Shown: positions 34,860 to 43,494, counted from the first letter of the stretch. The stretch is 64,000 nt of DNA from JBDWFY01 sp965275915 (GCA_965275915.1 CBDHYI010000002.1:1-64000); one strand, 5' to 3'. Made by a program: numbers and translations. Notes: a model not told the origin generated them from the sequence alone.

Positions 34860-34946
34860 GCATATTTTGTTCCTGACTGCGCCCACAAAGACTTGAAAAC
34901 CGGATGGTTTCCTGCGCCTTTCCGCCTTGTCAAAAACAAAATATGC
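34860..34946. repeat. 87-bp nested palindrome
   Basis: A second palindrome starts 12 bp after the first. Outer arms are GCATATTTTGTT (34860-34871) and AACAAAATATGC (34935-34946), a perfect 12-mer. Inner arms are AAACC (34897-34901) and GGTTT (34906-34910) around GGAT. Both pairs share one centre at about 34903. It does not share sequence with the first palindrome, so the two are not copies. Confidence 0.6.
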
Positions 34947-34975
34947 TCTCGCAGAATGGATGAAATCAATGGGTC

Positions 34976-34991
34976 CTGAGCCTAGGCTCAG
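34976..34991. repeat. 16-bp perfect palindrome overlapping the 18-bp shared motif
   Basis: CTGAGCCTAGGCTCAG is a perfect self-complementary 16-mer. Its left part belongs to the 18-bp motif that also occurs at 17347-17364, where the right half is different. It may be an end of the structured element that begins at 34748. Confidence 0.55.
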
Positions 34992-35110
34992 CGCGGTCAG
35001 ACTGAGCGGCAATCGGCTGAAATGGCCTCGGTCAAATGATCCAACATAAACACGATACGCTCCAACGGGCCGTACTCCGGGGCGTACTTTAAAAAGATTC
35101 AAAAAATTAT

Positions 35111-35126
35111 TTGACTATTTGATCAA
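35111..35126. promoter_or_regulatory. RutR-like operator upstream of preTA
   Basis: TTGACTATTTGATCAA matches the E. coli RutR consensus TTGACCA-NN-TGGTCAA at 12 of 14 defined positions, and the two differences are symmetric (C to T and G to A). It lies 80 bp before the preT start codon in an AT-rich stretch. Two stronger copies precede the regulator genes at 48051. Confidence 0.6.
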
Positions 35127-35205
35127 AATTTTTTCCAATGGTGTTGGACAGTCTGCCCGGTCAATGAGGCGGATACCAGATTGGTAGTACCAGAGGAATT
35201 CAGCA

Positions 35206-36564
35206 ATGACCCAGACCAAAACCGGTCCCGATATCGCATCGGGACGTCTGGCAGCGGATCGTTATATTGAGAATTTCAGTGACCTGCATCCAAAGCTGGA
35301 TGCCCATGAAGCCGTCGTTGAGGCCGATCGCTGCTACTTCTGCTATGATGCTCCCTGCGTGACCGCATGTCCCACAGGGATAGATATCCCGCAATTCATT
35401 CGCCAGATTGCGACGGGGAATCCGACCGGGTCGGCAAAGACCATTTATGATCAGAATATTCTCGGCGGAATGTGCGGGCGCGTCTGTCCGACAGAAACAT
35501 TGTGCGAGCAGGCGTGCGTTCGCAATGACGCTGAGGGCCAGCCGGTAAAAATCGGCCAGTTGCAGCGTTATGCGACCGACCACTTTATGGAGACGCATGA
35601 CACGACCCCCTATGAGCGCGCGCCTGCATCGGGAAAAAAAGTCGCGATCGTCGGTGCCGGCCCGGCAGGGCTGGCCTGCGCGCATAAACTGGCGGTCGAC
35701 GGACATACAGTGACGATTTTCGAGGCCCGCGACAAAGCGGGAGGACACAACGAATACGGAATAGCCTCCTACAAGACGGTGGATGATTTTGCCGCACGGG
35801 AAGTCGCCTTCATTTTGTCCATTGGCGGGATTGAAATTAAGACCAACATGAAGCTGGGTGAAAATCTGGAGCTTCAGGATCTGCAGCGTGACTATGATGC
35901 TGTTTTTCTCTCTGTCGGGCTTTTGGGCGTCAACGCGCTTCGGGTCGCGAATGAAGATCACCGCAATGTGCTGGACGCAATCGACTACATTGCCGATCTG
36001 CGCCAGGCCGACGATCTGTCGGCCTTGCCGGTCGGTGGCAATGTGGTGGTCATCGGTGGCGGCATGACGGCAATTGATATTGCCGTTCAGAAGAAGCTGC
36101 TTGGCGCCGACAATGTGACTATCGTTTATCGACGCGGCAAGGAGCACATGAATGCCAGCGTCAAAGAACAGACACTCGCCCAGACAAACGGTGTTATGAT
36201 CAAGCACTGGGCTCAGCCGCGTGAGATTGTCGGCGAGGATGGACATGTTGAGCGTATAGCGTTTGAGCGCACCAAACTGGATGAAAACGGCAATCTGGTC
36301 GGCACGGGTGAGAGTGTCGAACTTGATGCGGATATGGTCTTTAAGGCTGTCGGGCAGACACTTCGTGAGGAGGTTCCCGAACACACCGCGGGGAGTCTTG
36401 CGGTCGAGAAGGGACGCATTGTGGTGAGCGACGATAGAAAGACCAACCTCGACAATGTGTGGGCGGGCGGCGACTGCGTCGTTGGCGGTGACAACCTTAC
36501 GGTCACGGCTGTCGAGGACGGCAAGATTGCCGCCGCATCCATTCATGAGGCTTTGTCTGCCTGA
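35206..36564 (+). CDS. preT: NAD(P)-dependent dihydropyrimidine dehydrogenase subunit PreT
   Basis: This 452-aa flavoprotein belongs to the glutamate-synthase small-subunit family. The N-terminus carries the iron-sulfur Cys pattern (CYFCYDAPCVTACPTGIDIP, then CGRVCPTETLCEQAC). An FAD motif VAIVGAGPAGLACAHKLA follows at about 147 and an NAD(P) motif VVVIGGGMTAIDIA at about 282; the FAD end is NVWAGGDCVVGGDNLT. It passes electrons from NAD(P)H to PreA for reduction of uracil and thymine. AGAGGA precedes the ATG by 8 nt. It is the first gene of the two-gene preTA operon. Confidence 0.93.
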   Translation: MTQTKTGPDIASGRLAADRYIENFSDLHPKLDAHEAVVEADRCYFCYDAPCVTACPTGIDIPQFIRQIATGNPTGSAKTIYDQNILGGMCGRVCPTETLCEQACVRNDAEGQPVKIGQLQRYATDHFMETHDTTPYERAPASGKKVAIVGAGPAGLACAHKLAVDGHTVTIFEARDKAGGHNEYGIASYKTVDDFAAREVAFILSIGGIEIKTNMKLGENLELQDLQRDYDAVFLSVGLLGVNALRVANEDHRNVLDAIDYIADLRQADDLSALPVGGNVVVIGGGMTAIDIAVQKKLLGADNVTIVYRRGKEHMNASVKEQTLAQTNGVMIKHWAQPREIVGEDGHVERIAFERTKLDENGNLVGTGESVELDADMVFKAVGQTLREEVPEHTAGSLAVEKGRIVVSDDRKTNLDNVWAGGDCVVGGDNLTVTAVEDGKIAAASIHEALSA

Positions 36565-36596
36565 CGCCTGCCGCGTCCAAAAAATCGGAGATCATC

Positions 36597-37907
36597 ATGG
36601 TTGATCTGAGATCAGAATTTGTCGGAATTAAATCGCCAAATCCGTTCTGGCTGGCTTCGGCGCCGCCGACCGACAAGGAATATAACGTTGTTCGGGCTTT
36701 TAAAGCAGGATGGGGAGGGGTCGTCTGGAAGACGCTTGGCGAAGATCCTACCATTGTGAACGTAAATGGTCCGCGCTATGGCGCCATCCACGGCAAGGAT
36801 CGGCAACTGCTGGGTCTCAATAATATCGAACTGATCACTGACCGCCCGCTTGAAGTAAATCTTCAGGAAATCAAACGGGTCAAGCGGGATTGGAAAGACC
36901 GGGCGCTTGTGGTTTCGCTGATGGTGCCCTGCGAAGAGCCGAACTGGGCGGCCATCCTTAAACGGGTAGAGGAAACCGACGCTGACGGCGTCGAACTTAA
37001 TTTCGGCTGTCCGCATGGTATGAGCGAACGCGGAATGGGATCGGCAGTCGGGCAGGTGCCGGACTATATCGAGATGGTGACCCGCTGGGCCAAGAAGCAC
37101 ACGCGCATGCCCGTCATTGTGAAGCTGACCCCCAATATCACGGATGTCCGCAAGCCGGCCCAGGCCGCAAAAGCGGGCGGCGCAGATGCGGTATCGTTGA
37201 TCAATACGCTCAATTCGATCGTCAGCGTCAATCTGGATACAATGTCTCCGGAACCGTCAATCGACGGAAAGGGCTCTCACGGCGGATATTGCGGGCCCGC
37301 GGTAAAGCCGATCGCTCTCAATATGGTTGCCGAGATCGCGCGTGATCCGGCAACGCGCGGTCTGCCGATCTCCGGTATCGGCGGCATCACCACCTGGCGG
37401 GATGCCGCCGAATTCATTGCGCTTGGGGCCGGCAATGTTCAGGTCTGCACCGCCGCCATGACTTATGGCTTTAAGGTCGTTGAGGATATGATCGAGGGCC
37501 TCAAGGACTGGATGGAAACGTCGGGCCACAGCAGGATCGGCGACTTTGTCGGGATGGCTGTGCCAAATGTGACAGACTGGCAGTATCTCAATCTGAACTA
37601 TATTGCGAAAGCCAATATCAATCAGGACCTCTGCATCAAGTGCGGCCGCTGTCATATTGCCTGTGAGGACACCTCGCATCAGGCCATCACCAATATGGTT
37701 GATGGCGAACGGCGCTTTGAAGTCATCGATGAGGAATGTGTCGGCTGCAATCTCTGCGTCAGTGTCTGTCCGGTCGAAAACTGCATAACCATGGATCCGA
37801 TGGCTGCCGGAGCAACGGACCCACGGACCAGCAAGGCGGTCGATCCCAATTATGCCAACTGGACCACGCATCCGAACAATCCAAATGCACTGGAAGCGGC
37901 GGAGTAA
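36597..37907 (+). CDS. preA: NAD(P)-dependent dihydropyrimidine dehydrogenase subunit PreA
   Basis: The 436-aa protein has an FMN barrel related to dihydroorotate dehydrogenase (residues 1-310; GWGGVVWKTLGEDP, NFGCPHGMSERGMG, KLTPNITDVRKPA, PISGIGGITTWRDAAEF) and a C-terminal two-cluster ferredoxin domain (CIKCGRCHIACED and CVGCNLCVSVCPVENC). It reduces uracil/thymine to the 5,6-dihydro forms. In animal dihydropyrimidine dehydrogenase a catalytic Cys lies in ACGQ; here the matching stretch reads SAVGQ. It lies 32 nt after preT and is followed by a terminator. Confidence 0.93.
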   Translation: MVDLRSEFVGIKSPNPFWLASAPPTDKEYNVVRAFKAGWGGVVWKTLGEDPTIVNVNGPRYGAIHGKDRQLLGLNNIELITDRPLEVNLQEIKRVKRDWKDRALVVSLMVPCEEPNWAAILKRVEETDADGVELNFGCPHGMSERGMGSAVGQVPDYIEMVTRWAKKHTRMPVIVKLTPNITDVRKPAQAAKAGGADAVSLINTLNSIVSVNLDTMSPEPSIDGKGSHGGYCGPAVKPIALNMVAEIARDPATRGLPISGIGGITTWRDAAEFIALGAGNVQVCTAAMTYGFKVVEDMIEGLKDWMETSGHSRIGDFVGMAVPNVTDWQYLNLNYIAKANINQDLCIKCGRCHIACEDTSHQAITNMVDGERRFEVIDEECVGCNLCVSVCPVENCITMDPMAAGATDPRTSKAVDPNYANWTTHPNNPNALEAAE

Positions 37908-37930
37908 AGCCGGCGTCACGGCATGAACAA

Positions 37931-37955
37931 AAAGGGCGCCTGGTTGGCGCCCTTT
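37931..37955. terminator. bidirectional terminator between preA and the pyrimidine ABC operon
   Basis: AAAGGGCGCC (37931-37940) and GGCGCCCTTT (37946-37955) form a perfect 10-bp stem with a 5-nt loop. A-runs on the left and T-runs on the right make it suitable for ending transcription on both strands of these convergent genes. Confidence 0.85.
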
Positions 37956-37982
37956 CCCGTTCGATCATCTGATGACCGTTGT

Positions 37983-38987
37983 TCAGAGCTTGTCGGTAAC
38001 CGCAGTCGATGTTGCGCCTGACGGTTCTTTGGTGATCACCGGATCCGATCCGCCGCTCAGCAGTGTCTTGACGGTCCGCTCGTAAGCAGTAGGATCCAGC
38101 TTGCCGTCAGATCCGTCGACCAGCTTGTTGATCTCGCCGACCATGCGTTTCTGGTGCTTTTCGGTCTGGGCGCCGCTGGCGTCGTTCTCCAAAACGATCT
38201 CCGCCGCCTCATCCGGATTTTCAGCGGCGTAGTTCCAGCCTTTCATGGAAGCGCGAACGAATCTGGCCAGCTTATCTACCGTCGCCGGATCGCTCAGGCT
38301 CTCTTCAAGCACATAAAGCCCGTCCTCAAGAGTGGCGACGCCTTCATCCTCATATTTGAAGACCACCAGTTCTTCCGCCGGGATGCCTGCATCGATGATC
38401 TGCCAGTATTCGTTATAGGTCATGGTCGAGATGCAATCGGCCTGCTTTTGCAGGATCGGATCGACATTGAAGCCCTGCTTCAGAACTGTCACGCCATCCT
38501 CACCCCCTTCTGTGGGGATGCCAAGCTGGCTCATCCAGGACAGGAACGGATATTCATTGCCAAAGAACCACACTCCGAGTGTCCGGCCGCGGAAGTCCTC
38601 CGGCTTGGTGATGCCCGTCTCTTTTCGGCAGACCAGCATCATGCCGGACTTCTGAAACGGCTGCGCGATATTAACCAGTGGTACACCCTTCTCGCGGCTG
38701 GCGAGGGCGGACGGCATCCAGTCGATGATCACGTCAGCACCGCCGCCGGCGATAACCTGGGGCGGAGCAATGTCCGGCCCGCCCGGCTTGATGGTGACAT
38801 TGAGACCCTCTTCTTCGTAGAAGCCTTTGTCTTTTGCCACATAATATCCGGCGAACTGGCCCTGCGTGACCCATTTCAACTGAAGCGTCAGGTCGTCCGC
38901 AGCGTTGGCCACGCCGGCCAAAAGGCTTGCGGCAAAGCCGGCTGCAAGGGCCAAGGCAGTCAGATTCTTTCTTGTCATTTTTCCCAT
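37983..38987 (-). CDS. ABC transporter substrate-binding protein, NMT1/ThiY-like, probable pyrimidine importer
   Basis: This 334-aa protein has a signal peptide (about 1-29, ending GVANA) and the NMT1 fold: LQLKWVTQGQFAGYYVAKDK, then GFYEEEGLNVTIKPGG and DVIIDWMPSALASREKGVPL. The family binds thiamine-pyrimidine, taurine or nucleobase-like ligands. It is the last gene of the operon that begins with the omega-aminotransferase and includes dihydropyrimidinase, so a pyrimidine base or dihydropyrimidine ligand is likely. GAGGAG lies close to the first ATG; the second ATG at 38978 has better spacing. Confidence 0.88.
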   Translation of the reverse strand: MGKMTRKNLTALALAAGFAASLLAGVANAADDLTLQLKWVTQGQFAGYYVAKDKGFYEEEGLNVTIKPGGPDIAPPQVIAGGGADVIIDWMPSALASREKGVPLVNIAQPFQKSGMMLVCRKETGITKPEDFRGRTLGVWFFGNEYPFLSWMSQLGIPTEGGEDGVTVLKQGFNVDPILQKQADCISTMTYNEYWQIIDAGIPAEELVVFKYEDEGVATLEDGLYVLEESLSDPATVDKLARFVRASMKGWNYAAENPDEAAEIVLENDASGAQTEKHQKRMVGEINKLVDGSDGKLDPTAYERTVKTLLSGGSDPVITKEPSGATSTAVTDKL

Positions 38988-39021
38988 TCTCCTCGTGGAA
39001 GCGCACCCGGATCTTTCGGGA

Positions 39022-40167
39022 TTATGATCCTCTTATTGACGGATGCCAGAAGGTAACGACTCTCTCCAGGAGAGTCATGATGCCGTAGAACATCGATCCG
39101 GCGAGCGCCGCGACCGCTATCTCGGCCCAGACCATGTCGACATTCATCCTGCCGACTTCGGTCGAAATTCGAAAGCCCATTCCGACAATGGGCGTTCCGA
39201 AAAACTCGGCCACGATCGCACCGATCAGGGCCAGTGTGGAGTTGATTTTCAGAGCGTTGAAAATAAAAGGCATCGCCTCCGGAAGTCTCAATTTCAGAAG
39301 GGACTGCCAATAGGAAGCGCTGTAGGTGTGCATCAGGTCAAGCTGCATGCGCGTCGCCGCGGCCAGGCCGGTTACCGTGTTCACGAGCATCGGGAAGAAG
39401 GTCATGATGACAACAACGGCGGCCTTTGACTGCCAGTCAAAACCGAACCACATGACCATGATCGGCGCGACGCCGATGATCGGAAGGGCCGAGACAAGAT
39501 TGCCGATCGGCAGCAGCCCCCGCTGCAGAAACGGTACGCGGTCGACAAGGATGGCGACGAGAAATCCCGAACCGCACCCAAGCGCATAGCCGATCAGAAC
39601 GGCCTTGAGGAATGTCTGCTGAAAGTCGGCCCACAGGATCGGCAGGGACGCCGCGAACCGTTCACCGATCTCACTTGGCGCCGGCAGCAAAACACGCGGA
39701 ATGCCGAATCCGCGGACAACGAGTTGCCAAAGAACAAGAATCCAGAGGCCGAATATGACCGGAATGGCCAGGTTGACCAGACGTGGAGCCGTCTGCCCTT
39801 TGGTTTTCAGATAGGCAAGCTCCTCGACGAACAGCCAGCCGCATGCCCACGCCGATATGACAAGTGCCCAGAACCCTACAGAAGCCTGGCCCGGCAGGGC
39901 TCCGACTGCATCGATCAGGCTGTAGGCAAGACTATGAGACACCAGGCCGAACGCGACAATAGCTGCCGGACCGGATAACCGCCCGAGAAAATAGGCGAGC
40001 GCGCAGACTAGGCTCAGAACAGCGCCGGCAAGCAGAGACGGATAGTCAGAAATACCCGACCCGGTTTCCGGGCCGAAGAGGCCCAGCGTGAGCCCGCCGA
40101 CGGCACCAAGGCAGACGGTCGCCGAAAGGCTTTTTCCTGTCGTGCGGGGCGGCGTTTGCGCAATCAT
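39022..40167 (-). CDS. ABC transporter permease (TauC/SsuC type), long form
   Basis: The 381-aa membrane protein has a C-terminal BPD_transp_1 domain (about 180-370) with the inner-membrane coupling motif in LRLPEAMPFIFNALKINSTL and EFFGTPIVGMGFRI. Unlike ordinary 250-aa permeases, it carries about 120 extra N-terminal residues with four further membrane segments (LALLAGAVLSLVCALAYFLG region). It overlaps the other permease gene by 4 nt. Both permeases probably form a heterodimer served by the ATPase at 41070. Confidence 0.88.
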   Translation of the reverse strand: MIAQTPPRTTGKSLSATVCLGAVGGLTLGLFGPETGSGISDYPSLLAGAVLSLVCALAYFLGRLSGPAAIVAFGLVSHSLAYSLIDAVGALPGQASVGFWALVISAWACGWLFVEELAYLKTKGQTAPRLVNLAIPVIFGLWILVLWQLVVRGFGIPRVLLPAPSEIGERFAASLPILWADFQQTFLKAVLIGYALGCGSGFLVAILVDRVPFLQRGLLPIGNLVSALPIIGVAPIMVMWFGFDWQSKAAVVVIMTFFPMLVNTVTGLAAATRMQLDLMHTYSASYWQSLLKLRLPEAMPFIFNALKINSTLALIGAIVAEFFGTPIVGMGFRISTEVGRMNVDMVWAEIAVAALAGSMFYGIMTLLERVVTFWHPSIRGS

Positions 40168-41066
40168 GTCAGTCCCATTCGTTTAAGGGTGACCTGATTG
40201 ATGAGGCCGACAATCGCAACAAGCGCAGCCGCAAGCACCGCTGCGGCGATAAGCGCAGACCAGATCTGAACTGTCTGACCGTAATAGGATCCTGAAAGGA
40301 GCCTGGCGCCCAGACCTGCCACGGCGCCTGTGGGCAGTTCGCCGACAATGGCGCCAACGAGCGAAATGGCGATGGCGATTTTCATCGATGTAAACAGGTA
40401 GGGCAGGGACGAGGGCAGCCGCAGTTTCCAGAAGACGTGCCAGTTGCTCGCCGAGAATGTTTTCATCAGATCCATATTGATGGAATCGGGTGAGCGCAGT
40501 CCCTTGGTCATGCCGACGGCCACTGGGAAGAAGCTGAGATAGGTGGAGATGAAGGCTTTGGGCAAAAGGCCTGAAATTCCCACCGCGTTCAACACCACGA
40601 TAATCATCGGCGCAATGGCGAGGATTGGAATGGTCTGGGACGTGATGATCCAGGGCATGAGGCTCTTATCGAGCACCCGGCTATGGACAATGAGAACCGC
40701 AAGCAGAATGCCCAGCAATGTGCCGATGACAAAGCCGACCAGGGTCGTCGAAAGAGTAATCCAGCTGTGATAGACAAGGCTGCGCTTGCTGGTGATCTTC
40801 TTTTCGACGGTTGTCTCCCAGATTTCCTTAACGACCTGGTGCGGCGCCGGCAAGACCGGGCGTTCCTGCGACAGGGTAGCCGACACGAATTCAACAGTCG
40901 GCACTTTAGGACGATTGGCCCTGTCGAAAAGCTCCTTCTGGAAAGCGGCATTGAGATAGATGGCCGCCAGATACCAGACGGCAATGATCGCCAGGGCGAC
41001 CACCGTTTCGGCGAAGGCGGTGCTGCCGAAGATGCGAACGGTCAAGGGCCTTCTGCTTGTGCTCAT
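40164..41066 (-). CDS. ABC transporter permease (TauC/SsuC type)
   Basis: This 300-aa protein has six membrane segments with the permease domain motif LRLPSSLPYLFTSMKIAIAI followed by SLVGAIVGELPTG. An N-terminal stretch of about 75 residues lies between the first and second segments. It starts 3 nt after the ATPase gene ends and overlaps the next permease gene by 4 nt. In the pathway context it should carry pyrimidine-related compounds across the inner membrane. Confidence 0.9.
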   Translation of the reverse strand: MSTSRRPLTVRIFGSTAFAETVVALAIIAVWYLAAIYLNAAFQKELFDRANRPKVPTVEFVSATLSQERPVLPAPHQVVKEIWETTVEKKITSKRSLVYHSWITLSTTLVGFVIGTLLGILLAVLIVHSRVLDKSLMPWIITSQTIPILAIAPMIIVVLNAVGISGLLPKAFISTYLSFFPVAVGMTKGLRSPDSINMDLMKTFSASNWHVFWKLRLPSSLPYLFTSMKIAIAISLVGAIVGELPTGAVAGLGARLLSGSYYGQTVQIWSALIAAAVLAAALVAIVGLINQVTLKRMGLT

Positions 41067-41069
41067 TCC

Positions 41070-41903
41070 TCACACATCCTCATAGGAATGACCGGCCCTT
41101 AGACCGTCCCGAACCCGGTGGGCGATCTCAAGAAACTCCGGCGCTTCGCGGATGTCGAGTGTCCGGTCGCGCGGCAGATTGCAGTCAATCACTTCGTGGA
41201 TGCGTCCCGGGCGCGGGCATAGAACCACGATTCTGGTCGACAGAAACACAGCTTCGGGAATGGAATGCGTGACGAAGACCACCGTCTTGTCGGTCTTGGC
41301 CCAGAGTTTCAGCAGCTGTTCGTTGAGGTGGTCGCGAACGATTTCATCGAGCGCGCCGAACGGCTCATCCATCAGCAACAGATCCGGATCGACCGCAAGC
41401 GCACGGGCGATGCTGGCCCGCTGCTGCATGCCGCCGGAGAGTTGCCAGGGATATTTACGCTCAAATCCGTCGAGGTTAACGAGTTCAAGGTTGCGTTTGA
41501 TCCGTCGCAGTTGCTCGGCCTTATCAAGTCCCATGATCTCAAGCGGGAGGGCAATGTTCTTGCCGATGGTACGCCAGGGATAAAGCGCAGCGGCCTGAAA
41601 CACATATCCGTAGGCCCGGTTCAGCCGAGCCTGCTCCGGGGAAACACCGTTTACCGCGATCCTGCCGGCTGTCGGTTTCTCCAGGTCGGCAATGACTCTG
41701 AGAAGGGTTGTTTTTCCGCAGCCTGAGGGACCGATAAAAGACACAAAGTCTCCGCGGTTGATCGACAGATCGATATCGGAAAGGGCATGGACCGGCCCGT
41801 CATTGGTTTCAAACGTCAGTGACAGCCTGCTGATCTGAATTGTCGGCTCGTCAGCGTTCATCGTGTCATTCAGCCCATCTTCAATTTCCGCAGCGGACAG
41901 CAT
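41070..41903 (-). CDS. ABC transporter ATP-binding protein (TauB/SsuB type)
   Basis: This 277-aa protein has Walker A GPSGCGKTT, Q-loop region YVFQAAALYPWRTIGKN, signature LSGGMQQRASIARAL, Walker B LLLMDEPFGALDE and the switch His in VFVTHSIPEAVF. AAGGAG lies 6 nt before the start. It powers the importer made by the two permeases and binding protein encoded downstream. It follows dihydropyrimidinase after a 75-nt gap that contains a strong hairpin. Confidence 0.93.
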   Translation of the reverse strand: MLSAAEIEDGLNDTMNADEPTIQISRLSLTFETNDGPVHALSDIDLSINRGDFVSFIGPSGCGKTTLLRVIADLEKPTAGRIAVNGVSPEQARLNRAYGYVFQAAALYPWRTIGKNIALPLEIMGLDKAEQLRRIKRNLELVNLDGFERKYPWQLSGGMQQRASIARALAVDPDLLLMDEPFGALDEIVRDHLNEQLLKLWAKTDKTVVFVTHSIPEAVFLSTRIVVLCPRPGRIHEVIDCNLPRDRTLDIREAPEFLEIAHRVRDGLRAGHSYEDV

Positions 41904-41946
41904 GCGTGTCTCCTTGCAGCCCCAACAACTGCTTGAAAAGTCAGGT

Positions 41947-41970
41947 CCCAGGGCAGAGGTCTGCCCTGGG
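41947..41970. promoter_or_regulatory. perfect 10-bp hairpin inside the pyrimidine operon
   Basis: CCCAGGGCAG (41947-41956) pairs with CTGCCCTGGG (41961-41970) across a 4-nt loop. It sits between the dihydropyrimidinase stop and the ABC ATPase gene. On the transcribed strand it is followed by ACCTGACTTTTC, not by a clean T-run, so partial termination or mRNA 3'-end protection is more likely than full termination. It may lower transporter expression relative to the enzymes. Confidence 0.6.
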
Positions 41971-41978
41971 CGGTATTT

Positions 41979-43436
41979 TTAAACGCCTGCCGGCATATTT
42001 TCCGGCAGCCGTTCGACTTTGCGCGGTGCCGTGATTTCTTTCCACTTGGAAAGCGCTTTGTTGACGGGATGATAAGGCTCCCGTGCCACGAATTCGCCGT
42101 GTCCGGGTTCCGCCTTGACCGTGCTTTCCTCGATCGCCACTTGCCCGCGGGTCAGGGTGAAGCGCGGCAGGCCGGTTACTTGTTTGCCCTCGAACACGTT
42201 GTAATCAATGGCGGATTGCTGGTTTGTCGCCGAGATGGTTTTGGAGCGTTTGGGGTCCCAGACCACAATATCCGCATCCGCGCCCACCAGGATCGCGCCT
42301 TTTTTCGGGTACATGTGAAGAATTTTGGCAATGTTCGTTGAGGTGACAGCCACGAATTCATTCACGGTCAGCCGTCCCGTCTCAACGCCGTACGTCCAGA
42401 GCATCGGCATGCGGTCTTCCAGCCCGCCGGTGCCATTGGGGATCTTGGTGAAGTCGCCGATGCCGAACTGTTTTTGCTCTGTCGTGAAGGCGCAGTGATC
42501 GGTTGCGACAACCTGGAGAGACCCGGCATGCAGCCCGGCCCAGAGCGAATCCTGATGCTGTTTGTTGCGGAAGGGCGGTGACATGACCCGCCTTGCGGCA
42601 TGATTCCAGTCCGGGTTGGCATATTCGCTTTCGTCCAGCGTCAGATGCTGGATCAGCGGTTCGCCGTACACCCGCATGCCCTTCTGCCGGGCCCGCCGGA
42701 TGGCTTCGTGCGCCTGTTCGCAGGATGTGTGCACCACATAAAGGGGCACATGCGCCATATCGGCAATCATGATTGCGCGGTTGGTGGCCTCGCCTTCGAC
42801 CTCAGCGGGCCGCGAATAGGCATGGGCCTCCGGTCCGTTGTTGCCCTCCGCCAGCAGTTTCTGCTGCAGGGTTGCGACCACATCGCCGTTTTCCGCATGA
42901 ACAAGCGGCATCGCGCCAAGCGCCGCACAGCGCTGGAAGCTGGCAAACATCTCATCGTCATCGACCATGAGCGCGCCTTTATAGGCCATGAAATGCTTGA
43001 ATGTGTTGATGCCGCGGTCGACGACCTCGGCCATTTCATTGAAGACCTGTTCGCTCCACCAGGTGATCGCCATGTGGTAGGAATAATCCGCACAGGCGAG
43101 GGAGGATTTCTGCTGCCAGACAGCCAGCGCCTCAAGCAGCGACTGGTCCGGGTTGGGCAGGCAGAAATCGACAACCATCGTGGTGCCGCCGGCAAGACCT
43201 GCGCGCGTGCCGCTCTCAAAATTGTCGCTGGAGAAGGTGCCCATAAAAGGCATTTCAAGATGCACGTGCGGATCGATACCGCCGGGCATGACATAACAGT
43301 CTGTTGCGTCCAGTGTTTCGTCGCCGGAGAGGTTTTCGCCGATTGCGATGATTTTACCGCCGTCGACCAGAACATCGGCCTTGTAAGAGAGGTCCGCGGT
43401 AACGACGGTGCCGCCCTTTATTACTTTGCTCGCCAT
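41979..43436 (-). CDS. hydA: dihydropyrimidinase (D-hydantoinase)
   Basis: The 485-aa amidohydrolase has metal ligands His57 and His59 in GGIDPHVHLEMPF, the carboxylated Lys153 in FKHFMAYKGALMVDDDE, His180 in PLVHAENGD and the metal Asp in ATDHCAFT. Length and motifs match dihydropyrimidinases. It opens the ring of dihydrouracil or dihydrothymine to give N-carbamoyl-beta-alanine or its methyl derivative. It lies between the beta-ureidopropionase and ABC ATPase genes. It is step two of the pathway begun by PreTA. Confidence 0.94.
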   Translation of the reverse strand: MASKVIKGGTVVTADLSYKADVLVDGGKIIAIGENLSGDETLDATDCYVMPGGIDPHVHLEMPFMGTFSSDNFESGTRAGLAGGTTMVVDFCLPNPDQSLLEALAVWQQKSSLACADYSYHMAITWWSEQVFNEMAEVVDRGINTFKHFMAYKGALMVDDDEMFASFQRCAALGAMPLVHAENGDVVATLQQKLLAEGNNGPEAHAYSRPAEVEGEATNRAIMIADMAHVPLYVVHTSCEQAHEAIRRARQKGMRVYGEPLIQHLTLDESEYANPDWNHAARRVMSPPFRNKQHQDSLWAGLHAGSLQVVATDHCAFTTEQKQFGIGDFTKIPNGTGGLEDRMPMLWTYGVETGRLTVNEFVAVTSTNIAKILHMYPKKGAILVGADADIVVWDPKRSKTISATNQQSAIDYNVFEGKQVTGLPRFTLTRGQVAIEESTVKAEPGHGEFVAREPYHPVNKALSKWKEITAPRKVERLPENMPAGV

Positions 43437-43494
43437 TTTTCGTTCCCCTTACTCTGAATTTCCGTGTGTATCGTTTCCGGCACGCTTCAAATAA

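Larger units (their letters stand above)
34718..35205. other. 488-bp intergenic region rich in palindromes
   Basis: No protein gene is supported here. It holds, in order, a 100-bp nested palindrome, an 87-bp nested palindrome, a 16-bp perfect palindrome and a RutR-like box, each listed separately. The last 100 bp before preT are AT-rich and should hold its promoter. Confidence 0.6.

Noticed and set aside
35200..36546. Minus-strand open frame (448 codons) over preT
   Set aside because: Antisense shadow of a clear flavoprotein gene with cofactor motifs.
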